Assembly: GCF_905475465.1 (NCBI RefSeq)
Contig: NC_062252.1
Location: forward strand, 7,192,001 to 7,256,000
Length of the DNA stretch: 64,000 nt
Direction of reading: 5' to 3'
Source of the DNA: Pieris napi
Taxonomy: Eukaryota; Arthropoda; Insecta; Lepidoptera; Pieridae
The notes under the pieces are model-generated. The model had not been told where the DNA came from and searched no databases. It saw only the letters and a program-made list of their open reading frames with translations. Below are positions 26,127 to 38,500 of this stretch, in pieces. The number at the start of each line of letters is the position of its first letter. The first letter of the stretch is position 1. The translations under genes and the position numbers were made by a program.

Positions 26127-26775
26127 TCTATATATACATAAAAATGTTATATTGGTTTATGTACGCTTCAAAAACTCAAAAAGTTCTGCACCGATCGAGC
26201 TAATATTTTAGCATGATATAATATAATTCGCATCAAGGATTGTTTTTTGTTTGTTTTTGATGTTATACTTCTTTAGGCGCGTTATGAAAAATTTATGAGA
26301 GTGAAATTTTACGATGCGCGCGCACCGTGACACAAAATTATCAGTATGAAGTTGCCCACGGAAGATGCTACGGCATTGGACATAATTTAAAAACAACATC
26401 GTACATAGTTTTTTTCTGTTGTCATGATTACGCTGTGATGACCTTTACATACGTGGGAAATTTATAATTATCCTAAAAAAACACGCGAAAATAATGTTAT
26501 TTTAATGTAAGAGAATAATAATAAATATTTATAATGACTCCTTTTCCAGACTTTGATTATTTAATTGAAATTAATTATTTGCTTGCAATCAAAAACTATT
26601 TTTAATAATGCCAAAGAAGTATAACTTCTTACCCGCGTACATAAGTACACGCACCCTTTTTTTCCACAAGTATTGCAAAATTAAACTTATATGAAATGTA
26701 TTCTTTGTATTGTTTCTCATTTCTCAACCATTCAATCACAATGTGCCACAGCGAAGCGTGGCAGGGTACAACTAG
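26127..26775 (+). mobile_element. Helitron interrupted by another element
   Basis: Starts TCTATATATACATAAAAATG after A; its 3' end carries an imperfect hairpin (GCCACAGCGAAGCGTGGC) followed by CTAG before T. Between about 26255 and 26660 sits a copy of the GAAGTTATACTTC family, so the Helitron is split. Confidence 0.75.
26256..26660 (+). mobile_element. GAAGTTATACTTC-bounded element, copy 2, inside a Helitron
   Basis: Shares both ends and the GAAGTTGCCCACGGAAGATG block with copies at 16028 and 30157. It has about 100 bp more in the middle (TGATTACGCTGTGATGACC), a block that reappears alone at 26866..26965. Confidence 0.7.
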
Positions 26776-26865
26776 TAAACTATACATTTTAATTATTAGA
26801 TAAGGCCTGTTTAAAGTGACTAAAGATAAACATTTCAATATCAAATAATGACACGTTTACGTACA

Positions 26866-26965
26866 GCATCGTTTTTTTCTGTTGTTATGATTACGCTGTA
26901 ATGCATTACATAATAATATCCGTGGGAAATTTATAATAATCTTAAAAAAACACTCGAAAACAAAA
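26866..26965 (+). repeat. Fragment of the GAAGTTATACTTC element interior
   Basis: About 100 bp matching the internal block of copy 2 (ATGATTACGCTGTAATG, CCGTGGGAAATTTATAATAA), with neither end present. Confidence 0.6.
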
Positions 26966-27655
26966 TATAGAAATAATGATTTAAGAATGTTCTTTTTAAG
27001 TATTTCTCTTCTAACTTGTAATTCTCTACTGATATATATTGGTGATGACTCATTAAGCATTAAATTAGACTTTCTTTTTTATTATTGTTATTTTTTTTTT
27101 AGATTTCAGCATTGTATTGTATATATAATTCTAGTGTCACATGTAATTGTCTGTAATGTTTTTTATTTATTTAATTAAAAGTAATCTTACAACTAACATA
27201 CATAGTATTATAAAACAAACACTTAGACAGTACAGAAAGCCAAAACAGATTACATAGATAAACAATATTATATACGAAAAATAAAACAAATAAGCACATC
27301 AATAGACAAAACTATAGAAAGAACTGAAATTTAACATTTAAAACAACAAATAATACTTAATATTAGGTATTACTATACAAATCACAACCTAAACAAAATC
27401 AGTCTTTTGTTAATTATTTATGCGTCATGGTAAAAAAGTTGCACTCTACATGTGAACCAGACCGACCATGTAAAGTCGCACTCTCTTTTGTGAACTTTAT
27501 TGTAGGAAAAAAAATTATGCATTTCTTGTACTCTCAGTAGGTATTTCTTTTTTCTATTATTCCATACTGGAAGAATTGGCTTGATAGCGAAAAGGCCGCC
27601 CGTTACCTAATAACCTATTTTTTATACATGCATGTTTAAGGTAAGTGTATATAAA

Positions 27656-27807
27656 TCTAATATATAAAATACTCGTGTCGCGGTGTTTGTAGTTTAACAG
27701 CATTAAAAAATACATACAACCCCTAATTTTCACCCCTCTACGATCAACCCCTATTTTTTTATTATAAATGATAAACATGGCAAAACGACGTTTGCCGGAT
27801 CAGCTAG
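27656..27807 (+). mobile_element. Helitron, GTTTGCC family, internally deleted
   Basis: Starts TCTAATATATAAAATACTCG and ends GATCAGCTAG, flanked by A and T. At 152 bp against about 300 for siblings, it lacks the block between TAGTTTAAC and AGCATTAAAAA. Confidence 0.8.
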
Positions 27808-28477
27808 TAAAGATATAAAAACACTTTAATTATAAGCGTACATAAACCACAGTCTCTGGTCACAGTCTTGCTATTATTTATGGTCAACTCGTCTACTTAG
27901 CAGGTGAGAGTTAGGTATCTCCTAATAAAGGCTGCTCCAAGTACCCCTTATACGGCGGCCATTGCGAATGATTGCCCTTCGATTTTCACTTGATTGAAAA
28001 CCGTTAATGTTTAATTCATGTCTATTTATCCGTTATCGCAAGATATTTGTGTCAATATATACAGCGGGAGCTTCAAACATATATTTACATTTTTAATGTA
28101 ATTGACTCGCTTCTATTATCGTTTTTATCGAAACTAGTTTTATAAGAGTGTGCCCACGATATTTGTATAAATATATTACTTGTATAAAACATCAACAGTA
28201 GGTACTCAGAGTCGTACATTAAGTTCATCCGTTACTTTACTTTCAGTGTTAGTTAGTACGGATTTAAATAAGTTTCCCATACTACAAGCCTTAGCTCAAA
28301 TCAGTCCTTAATGAATCATTTAAATTTCCAAACTAAATTGAACCATTATTTACATTTTTTAATAAAGTATTATTAAATCATATGGCAGGGCCGTAAGATA
28401 CATTATGCGAGTCCCTCCCTTTTTATTTTGACAACTTATATAAAGACATTGATTCAAAATTGAACATATCCTGATTG

Positions 28478-28560
28478 AAACAATGTTTTTATCAAACATT
28501 GTTTTAAATGGGTATCTTCTATCAAACAATGTTTTAATCAAACATTGTTTCAAATGGGTA
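28478..28560. repeat. Two tandem 37-bp units, each a hairpin
   Basis: Units 28478..28514 and 28524..28560 differ at two positions. Each begins with AAACAATGTTT, then a short spacer and its reverse complement AAACATTGTTT, so each can form an 11-bp stem. Confidence 0.9.
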
Positions 28561-28909
28561 GCGCTTAAAAACCCTTGATTTTGCATAAATGATCGTACAG
28601 AAATGATACCGTGGAAAAGGTGACATCTGGTTGAGAGCGTGTAATTGTGTTGACAAGTGGCTCAACCGTGGAAGAATTGGTGCTCGATATGAGAACAATA
28701 GTGCAAATCAATTGTCGAAGTACTTCGTCCCAATTTTTGAACATTTGCGTATAACTTTTCATAAATTGCTCGTTTGAGCTTAGTTTTGGGATATAATAAC
28801 GAAGGGTTAAATAGGCCCGCCCCCGTGGCTTAGTTGTTAACGTATACGGTAGATTCTTCCCATTTACTAATCACTATTAGACGGACGTGGAGGCAAAATA
28901 CCAAATTCC

Positions 28910-29150
28910 ACCCGTATCACCTCGACGTCCGTCGTTCTACAACTGAGCGTTTTTTTAAGGTAGCCGCGCACCACCACTATGTGGAACCAGCTACCTACTA
29001 AAGTAAGTCGGAACCAATTCAACTTAGGGTCCTTCAAGAAAAGAGCGTATCAATTCTTAAAAGGCCGGCAACGCACTAGCGAGCCCTCTGGCATTGTAAG
29101 TGTCCATGGGCGGCGGTATCACTTTTGAGCCCGTTTGCCCCTTGTTCTAT
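28910..29150 (+). mobile_element. Retrotransposon 3' stub (MWNQLP family)
   Basis: CCACTATGTGGAACCAGCTA, CAACTTAGGGTCCTTCAAGA and GTCCATGGGCGGCGGTATCA match the family. A tRNA-like word, GTGGCTTAGTTGTTAACG, lies just upstream (about 28826) and may be a SINE head. Confidence 0.7.
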
Positions 29151-30156
29151 ACAAAAAAAGACGGACTCCTCGCAACTTGTCCCTTTAATAACAAACGCAG
29201 TAATATTACACAATAAGAATTCAATTTCAGATATATTTATTTATTGTAGTTCCATTTTTCATTTATATAACGGGCCACATTTTATTTATCTAACAGTCTA
29301 AATATTATGTTGACAAAACAATGTTATCAAATAAAGAAAGTTTCACTATTGCTTGACATATTTCGAATTTCACTTATCTGTGGCCATGATCACTGCAGCG
29401 CATGCGCGAGTTATGGCGCCAATCGCCATTTATACGTTTTACTCTTGTGTCTAAAATAGTGATTATACAGAAAAAATTGCTATTTCTGGCGAAAAAAACT
29501 AATAAATTAATATTAATTATATAATATATAATAAATTAAATAAGTAATAAGTTATTATGGCTATGGAAAATTCAAAAGCAAACAACTTCTTTTTAGACAA
29601 TTTACTGCAAGGTTTATTCTCAATGAACATAACTTTATTAGCAAAGAATAACTTTTTTTTTAAACTTTACAATAGGGCATTAGCAATCTCTCAAAGGTAT
29701 TAAGGCAATAATAATATGATAGCACATTTAAATTGAGTGCGGAAAAGTTAAAGGCCTCGTGGGAACGTGATTCTTATTAGAATAGCCGGCTGTAACAAAA
29801 GCATGGATTAGCATAGTAAACCATTTATCAGCTGTCAAGGCCCGCGTGCACCAGATCATTCGTTGATAGTCTTAAAGAGAAACTTTGGAATACGAAACTT
29901 GTTTCGATTCGTGAAACGGAAAAGATTAAGAGATGATACCAACGTAGCTTGAACTAAGCATAACACTTTTTCAATATGATAAACGTAAAAATGAGTAACA
30001 TAGACAATAATAAATAATTAACAGATTACCATGATGAGGCAAAGATCTTTCTTTCATTTTTATACCATCAATTTCATCAAAGCCATTGCTTAAAGGTACC
30101 TACTTAAAGATTTAATGCCTTCTAAGATTCAATCGAACTTTTGCAATTTATTTTTG

Positions 30157-30515
30157 AAGTTATACTTCTTCAGGCGCGTTATGAAAAATTAATGAGAGTG
30201 AAATTTTACGATGCGCGCGTGACACAAAATTAACAGAATGAAGTTGCCCACGGAAGATGCTACGGCATTGGACATAATTTAAAAACAACATTCGAATAAC
30301 AATAGAATTTATGTTACACTTAATGTAAGAGAATAATAATAAATATTTATTTATTTAATTTTTCAAATGTAAACTGAACTTTATTGACTATAATGACCCC
30401 TTTTCCAGTCTTTGATTATTTAATTGTAATTAATTATTTGCATGCAATCAAAAACTATTTTTAATAATGCCAAAGAAGTATAACTTCTTACGCGCGTACA
30501 TAAGTACACGCACCC
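30157..30515 (+). mobile_element. GAAGTTATACTTC-bounded element, copy 3
   Basis: TTGAAGTTATACTTCTTCAG at the left and AAGAAGTATAACTTCTTACG plus tail at the right, each next to T-runs. Interior nearly collinear with copy 1 but with an extra GCGCGCGTGACACAAAATTA block. Confidence 0.7.
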
Positions 30516-33500
30516 TTTTTTATTTGCACTATAATATACTTTGCTATATAAATATTAATATTGTGTTAATGTGTAGGAAGTTAAAAACACAATTCAGAAT
30601 TTTCTTTAAAAAAAAATATCTGCTTGTATTAAACAACGCTGAGAAAGAGAATGTATTGTGATTGAATTCTGAGATAACAATTATCGTAGTTCCAAGTAGT
30701 GGGTTTGTTACCAAAGAAAGATACTGATTAAAGAAACCGGTATCTGTCTCGATTAATTAGAAAAAATTTCAATGAAAGTTATATTACTTTTAATTAATAC
30801 GCCTCGTTACAAAATAATTAATCAAGCTTCACATTAACGGTAGCGGTAGCACACGGAACTAGTTTTTGGAATTGATTCATAGATGTCGCATCTAGTTCTA
30901 ATTAAACATTTTCCTATAAGATTCTGGCAATTATAAATAAGGGATTTACAGATGTGGGAGAATAAAGCAACATAAATTTATTAAGATTTATTATCGTTCT
31001 TTTGCATAGTTGTATCTATTTTAAGAATATTTTCAAGAAATTTCACAAATGCGTAGAATAATTATATGAAAATTTATAAACGTTAAACATCAAAGACACT
31101 TAATATCTATTCACATTATCACCTAAACAAATAAATAGTGTACAATACAATTCAAAACATTATTCTAGTATCACTATTACTTCATTTCAAACAAAATTAG
31201 TGTAAATATCTTCAAAAATGGTATTATAAATATCGTTTGATTAAAATGTGAAAATTCTTCACAAATTATGTACAATGTCATTCTGCCATTCGTATGATAA
31301 GGGGTTCTTTAAGATACCAGTTATAATTAGCACGAGTTGTGGGATTTTCTGTTGGATATAACAGTTCTCCTAGCACAAACTTTGAGATAGTTTTATCATG
31401 AATTTTTGTGCCTCTACGTTAGTGGAAGTTCGCCGTCAGTCTCGTGAGGCGTGTCTTGTACTCTGCCAAATGCAGCAACTCTACCGCAGCCGCACTCCCA
31501 AATGTTGCAAAGCCATAATTTTTTCCTTCTACTAACACTCCGTTTTGCCTGGATTTACCAATTATAATTAATCGAAAGAGGTGGTAGCCGTCATGGCGCA
31601 ACACGTTGACCAAGTATACAACTTTTCGTTGTTTAATGTATTATTATACACGAATTCGTAAACCTCAATATCAGCTTATGAAACTGAAAACTTATAGCTT
31701 TGTTTAACACACGAATGTTATTCGACCAATGCGTATATTTAGTTCCAAAAACATTCACGGAGCGCTGTGCTAGTTTCCATACAAAAACCTATTGTTAATA
31801 CGGTTATACGTAACTATAGTTTGTGCTAAGGATGTAAAGGTAGGCATACTATAAGTTTGGCTATGCATTAAACGCTATTGTTAAATTCAAATGGTTCAAC
31901 AATTTTTATGTAAAATCTCATAGCGCCCTCTGAAGGTTTCGTGAAATACTAAGAATGTTCATACAAATTTGGTCATCACCAATTAAAACTCCTGGGTTTC
32001 CTAATTCAGTTCGGATAAGTAAACTTAAAGATGTACCTACTATTCCTGATCGAATTCCGAAGATAAAGTATAAAGTTCCAATATCTTTATGATTAGTAGA
32101 ATAAAGTCATTTTCGCTGATAAAATGGCTGAGTTATAAGCGATAAATTGTAAATTTATTTATTATTATTAAGTCTTACATTCAATTATGATATAAAATTG
32201 CAAATTTTAAGGTGGAAAAATTTCTAAGGCTTAAAGAATTTCTTTATAAATAATTTTGAAGCCTATTTGTTTATTTTAACTTAAAACCTTAAAAAAATAT
32301 GTATATAATAGGTACACAGACCTATGTACGTTAGCGATTTAAACCTTGTCAAAATTATGGCTTAACTAAAGCTGCCAACTGCTGCAACTTATTGCAATTA
32401 CAACTGGTATCGTAATTCTAGAATCCGCGTAAATAAATCCAATATGCCTTAAAATTGTAAATACAAAACTGACACAAAACAACATACATAATTTTACATA
32501 AACAAAACAATAAAAGATCATTTATTATCTTTTAAGGCTACAGTAAAATTTAAAACGCCTATACGAATAGCGATTAAATAGTTACTTTAAATATATTAAA
32601 AACTACATTTTACATTGAGTATTGAATCTCAGAGTATTTAAGCATATACTTATATAAATCTAACTTATTCAAAAGACTCATCGTTCCTTATTTTGTCTCT
32701 TTTATTCATTTGTATTATTTACGAGAGTGATAAGGACCAAACATTAGGATTTTGAGTATGAATAAAGTTAGCATATTAAAGCAGTTTTTAAAAAGCGTTC
32801 TATGAAAAATCGATATTTATTGCGAAAAACGTTTATACGAAAAATGTTTTCCATAGATTTGAGCAATAATAAAATCTAGAATACCAGTAAAAATTATTTT
32901 TCCCGAACTTTTTGTTAAGGTCACTATAGGTCTAACGTTTAGAGAAGATTGGTGTCTGATACTTTGGACTTTACGCCTAAGTCTATCAAAAAATACGAAT
33001 CCCTAGCGGTAAAATTATTTATTGGTATAATAAGCTCCAAAATTACCAATATAAAACTTTGGTGTTACATTTACTAACTAACTACTGGGTCCATATTATT
33101 TTATTGCTATGTTTAAAATTTTATCCAAAATACACTACAAAGTTTCAAATACCGCTAAAATGTTCTCAAATTCAAAATATTAAAAATAAATATTGGTGTA
33201 TCAAAGTTGTTACAAAATTAGGTCGTATATTTATTGTTCCCATTGGATTAAATAAATTTAAACAAATTCCATTTACAGTTTCAAAATTCGGTAATAGATG
33301 GCGCTATCTCGAGCGCCTAACCCCTTTAAAAGGTATTTTTTAATTCAGTTTATACTTTATGTATTTCTTATAAAAATAGCACAATTATACAAATATTTGG
33401 ATTTAATATGCCCTCATACTTGGCGCAAGGCATAACGTGAAATTTAAAGTGTTTAATTCGTTGTGTATTTGGCATATGTGTTATGTTTTCAACAGAGGTT

Positions 33501-34102
33501 AGACACTCAAGTTCTATGGGGTTAGTAAAGTTCTATCGAACAAACGAAAACTATCGCGTATTTCAATAACTTTTAACTTTTATCTGTCTTTATAGTTAAT
33601 TCATTTTTCAAGTGATGTCTTTAATTATTATATGCGAACTACGCATACGTATAAAAAAAAACAAAGTTCCATTTTCACTGATTAAATATGCTTTAGACGC
33701 GACAGTTTTCGTCAACTCGATGAACCTTATAGTAACCGTTAACTACGTTTTCATCTATTACATATCAAATGGCGCATTCTGTATCACAAAAATACAGTGG
33801 ACAACGTTCCTATATAAAAATATAACCTATTGGAAGACATTTCCTTTGAATCAGTGTGAAAAATGCGGATTATGAGTGACGTGGAATGTTCTAGATCTAA
33901 CGTGTAACATGAAATATGAACACAGGAAAATGTTTAATCGCTTAATATTATAACAATAAACAGGCTGCTTAGACTACTTAAGAATATAATAATATTGCTG
34001 CTTACACGTATAAAGAGGAAAACTATACTTTCTATGTATGAAAGTTATATGAGAATATTCGTATTAAATTTAAATAATCAGCAATGCAAAGACAATCCAT
34101 TA
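30516..34102. other. Intergenic region downstream of the otopetrin gene
   Basis: AT-rich with two unassigned plus-strand frames (33059..33343, 94 codons; 33612..33875, 87 codons), both rich in Ile/Asn/Lys/Tyr as expected by chance. CTAGCACAAACTTT (31370) and TAGTTTGTGCTAAG (31817) form a loose inverted pair that could be the ends of an old element. Confidence 0.5.
31419..31613 (-). pseudogene. Possible coding relic
   Basis: A 64-codon minus-strand frame (GKSRQNGVLVEGKNYGFATF...) has balanced amino-acid use unlike neighbouring random frames, stops once, then continues in the same frame for about 45 residues (GTKIHDKTISKFVLGELLYP...). I do not recognise the family. It may be a decayed gene or transposon piece, or chance. 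Confidence 0.25.
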
Positions 34103-34443
34103 TTTATTTACGTTATTAATATTTAGGCGGGCAAAACAAGGCCGCTTAAAAGCGACCTCTATTAGAAAGCCCCGGTAGTAATAATATTCTTGACTTAATA
34201 TATTGATGATATTTTAAAATTGAAATTACCGTTCAAGCAGCCTGTATAAAATCCTAAACGCTAAAATTAAAATCCAACCCGTTCTAAATGCAAACTGAGA
34301 CTAACAACATGAATTCCTATTAAAGCGTCTAATAAAGCTACCAAATAAATAACACATTATACATCTACGCACAACTTAACATAGCGATAACTTCGGAACA
34401 AATATAAGTGCACTCGGAGACATGAAGTGAAACTTACCTAAAA

Positions 34444-34449
34444 TTTAAT
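34444..34449 (-). terminator. Candidate poly(A) signal of the otopetrin gene
   Basis: ATTAAA on the minus strand about 90 nt past the stop. A canonical AATAAA lies further away at 34103..34108 and would give a 3' UTR of about 430 nt. Which is used cannot be told from sequence. Confidence 0.35.
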
Positions 34450-34538
34450 ACAGAGAGAGTTGAATATGGCACTAATCTATGCGAGTCGTACTTTTAAAGT
34501 ATCCGCTTTTTACCAATGCGACCATTTTCTTCAATGTG

Positions 34539-35545
34539 CTACATGTAGGCCGGTTTCATTTTATACGCTCGCTTCCAAATCTCGCATAGACAAACCGTCG
34601 AGTGGAATCTGTAGAAGATCGCGAGGGGCATAGACACGTGCGTTATTATCGTCCAAGCCCATAGACCGTAGAAATGCAGTTGCACCGGGTGAGATTCCGC
34701 CCTCGACTTCTCTAGGGTATTTATGGCCCACATGGCAAGATTCGTCACCAATAGGAACGTGACTATCTCCCTTCCCGGTTTTTTCCGCAACTGTTCGGGT
34801 GTTTTTGCCGATCTCCGACTCGCGTCAAGGATGAACATGGTCTGGCACGTCGTTTGCACTAGCGACGATAGGGCCGTCACCAATATGAGAATTGTGTTCT
34901 TCTCGATGGTGAAATGACCACCGATGATCGTGAATGTACCGTAAATGAACATACCTGTTTGTGCCCCGACGAGGAGTATATTGTCCAATTCGAGATTTCG
35001 ATTGCCGTCGTACTTGAGATTTCTTACGCATACCATTCCCGCCAAACTCGCTATTGTGGTCATCGCATACAATCCCAATTCGCAAAGATTCACTTCTACC
35101 ACCGCTAGTGTTGCGTAATCCTTCTTTGATACCAGAACAAAGAACAGAATGAGGGATATAATGGTTAAAACTAAGACAAAAATTCCGAAGAAGAGACCTT
35201 TGTGCGCCCTCGCACAGTCCACGCTGTACAAATGTGGAGACTTTTTGTACGCTAATCCTTCTAAAATCCGGGCTTTGGCGATCGCTTCGGCCACGTCTTT
35301 CGATGGGTATTTGGATATATTTTTCCACATGACGTATAAAATGGCGGCGCAGATCAGGGAGTATTCGATAGTACATGGAAAGAGGAATGGTGAAGCATCT
35401 TGGACTAGGGAACCCATAATGTTCGTCCGACGACATTCGAAGATGTGATGAGGGCCTTTGAGTCCGCGAGGGACACGGAGGTGGGCTGCCGCAGGGTGCG
35501 ATGGGGGGACTTCTGTTGCTAGAGACGCAAATGCCTTCTGGAACG
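34539..35545 (-). CDS. Otopetrin terminal exon, helices 6 to 12 and stop
   Basis: Acceptor ATGTTTTCCAG|CGTTCC. The frame (G|CG Ala 349, then FQKAFASLATE) runs through HHIFECRRTNIMGSLV into seven membrane helices and stops at TAG (34539..34541). The first in-frame Met, at 35417, is internal: the coding frame continues upstream to the acceptor. Helix 12 ends with the family's YRFH motif (Arg 661, His 663), a region implicated in gating in vertebrate otopetrins. A 1-kb exon holding half the channel, among exons of 106-180 bp, is the longest coding block in the window. Confidence 0.97.
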
Positions 35546-38500
35546 CTGGAAAACATTTATGCTAAGTTAGATATTGTAGATATTTAATAATGATAGCCGT
35601 TGATTAATTTCACATTTGGAAATTATTAGTAAACTAGCTGGCCTGGCGAACATCGTACAGCCTAACAGTCGATTCTTTATTTTTTTTAATACTTATTCTG
35701 CTATTCGGGTCACCGGTCTAGCTAGTAAGCTAAAAAAAAAGTTAATAATACAACAAATACATTATGTCAAAAAATAAAAATTTACCTTCCCGGAACCCCT
35801 CCACTAACACTTGAACTTTATGTTATGGTATTAAAGTTCAAATTGCCTTTAAATATTATTACGAATATTTTGTATGGGAATATAGAAAAGTGTTGCTTTT
35901 AGACTTTTTCACTCAATTTTTTTTAATTTTTCTCTCCGTAAAAACCATCCTCGTACAAAGTACAAAGGGTTCAAGGAATATTATAAAAAAAGAATCAGAC
36001 AAATCGGTCAAGCCGTTTGCATGTTATGTCGTGACAACGGAAAACGGGTTTCATTTTTATATATATAGATACAAACTTGAAAGAGAGTCTTTAACATTGA
36101 ATGACAAAAATTTACAGTAATGAACATACAAAACTGTAAAGTTAAATCATAAAATAAATATCTAAAATAAAAAAATCTCGTGTTGCGGTGTTTGTAGTTA
36201 AACTCCTCCGATAGGCTCGACCGATTCTCATGAAATTTTGTGTGCATATTGGGTATGTCTGAGAATCGGACAACATCTATTTTTCCACCCCTAAATATAT
36301 TTTTTTTATTTTTAGATATTTTTTTCTATTTTTATTTTTTTATGATACAGCATACAAAAATACAACCCCTAACTTTCACCCCTCTACGATCAACCTCTAT
36401 TTTTTTATTATAAATGATATACATGGCAAAACGTCGTTTGACCGGTCAGCTAGTAAACTTATAAAATTTTATCAACTTTTATCCACTAAGTAAAAATTTT
36501 TAATTGTCAGTTGAAACTCCCTCCTGATAAATGTAAGTCAATTATTTCGAAATGAGGCAACACGATGACTCGATTATCTGTCACCGATCACTAGAATTTA
36601 GGTCGAGATGCCTTCCGGGGTCACATCGGAATGTTATCGGCATAACTCCACGAACACTTGACAAGGGTTACGAGAATTAAATATCCACCCAAGTCAAAGT
36701 TAAGTCGATAGGTACATATATCCGAATAAATTGGAGCCAATTTTCGAATGTAAAATTACGGGTCAGGATAGTGCATAAAGAATGAGGTTCGCTCCGATGA
36801 AATCCCTTTTGTTTTTACCGTCGAAAAATTGCTTCCCAATTTATTCACCTTCCGAGATTATGTACTGTATAAGTAAAAAGCTTTTAGCTTTTTAAAAGTA
36901 ATTTATCGAAGTTTTGATGGTGGCACTCAATGAATGATTTCCCATTAAGTACGATAATCTAGTGGGTAACAATCAAACCGGTATCATTTATATAAATCAA
37001 ATGAGCTAACGGCTTTGTGACTACATCCCGATGAGACCGCACCCGTCACTGCATAATTAATTCGATTAAATGAACAAAGGAAATTGTGCCCGGCCACAGA
37101 ATTAGTTTTATCGAAACTACCATTTCACCGTTTGCAAATATTATATAACAAAAATGTGACGTGTTTGAAAATAATTAAAATAATAATGCTGGCATGTCAC
37201 GCGAGTTTTAACGAGGATTCCTACAGATATTGTACCTTTTTACTATAATACAAACGTTAACAAAGGATAAAAAAAGCTTTAGTTTTATCCCACAAAATAG
37301 AAACATAACTAAAAATTCTTTAAATTATTTCCCTACTACTAATACGACAAGGAGCCCACGAACATAGGCTCCACCATCACGTGAATGTCGAGGCTATTCA
37401 ACTCCTTGACACCACGGACCTAGTGAGAAGATTGAAAAGGACAAAACCATTTGAATTAGTGTTAGTGCACGTTAGTGTTAAGTGTGTGTGAAAAAATAGA
37501 ACACAAGAACAGAGTGTCATCCCATTAATAGAGACTGTAAGTAGTGATATTGGACACTTTCTTATGTTAAAAATCCTTTTTAGTAAATTAGGTTTAACTT
37601 AAATTACTTATTATTCTTAAGTTAGGCTAGCTCGTAATGTTCCATGATGTCTTAGTAAAGACAAATGTATAAAAAAACTAATATAGTTTCATTTGACCTG
37701 CAAGAATCATGAATTTAATAATTTATTTTAAAGATTTTGTTGTTTTTTATTAAACAAAATAAATAACAATTTAGTGGCACCGACAGAAGATTCCCTAGAA
37801 GGGTGAGAATGTAAAGCGTAAAGCAAGATAAATTGCGTTCTATTGTGATTGGTCAAACGGATGAAGCTTCGTGTTGCGTGTAAATGCGTTTTGTACTAGA
37901 GCTGTTCTTGACCAATCACATTCGAACGGAGCGCACAAACGTTTCGTCCTTCGCAAACATTCTCACAATATATGCTTTTTAGTGTATTTGGTCTGTTTTA
38001 AGAGATTACGTTTTAAGCTATATTATAAAACTTTTACGTCATACCAATTCAATATACTAACGTCAGACAAATCAAAAAGCTGAAGAGTATATTTGTTAGG
38101 TGATTCCGCGAATCTCAGGAACAACTTCTTGTTGGCTATTTATCTAAAGGCTGCATTATGCTTCCATTGCGTGCAGTAAACGATTAAAGTTACGGGAACA
38201 TAATGACGAAATTATTCTTTCACAGTTTGAAAAAATCTATGTACAACCTTTTTATGGTATTCAATTTTGTTCGAAATTGCATTGGCGAAGGTTTTTTAAA
38301 AACATGATATTACCTTACCCAAATATTATTACAATTACCCAATTTATTACAATTATTTAATTTTCAAGGTCTATCACATTTTATTTAAAAAAAAACTCAG
38401 GATGTCGAAAGATAATCGCTGTCGTTCCAGAACTGAGTGTTTTAAGGCAATTTTTGCCGCGCACCACTACATGAAGCACTACTTTATGGAACCAGCTGCC

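Noticed and set aside
16028..30515. loxP-like recombination sites
   Set aside because: The 13-bp near-palindromes only loosely recall loxP arms; no recombinase or spacer arrangement supports it.
33059..33875. 94- and 87-codon plus-strand frames
   Set aside because: Ile/Lys/Asn/Tyr-rich composition expected from AT-rich DNA; no homologous family or signal recognised.
34723..35448. Plus-strand frames opposite the otopetrin exon
   Set aside because: Antisense shadows of the conserved coding exon.
34825..35556. 243-codon minus-strand frame overlapping the otopetrin terminal exon
   Set aside because: It is a shifted frame. The in-phase frame encodes conserved otopetrin helices and joins the upstream exon correctly.
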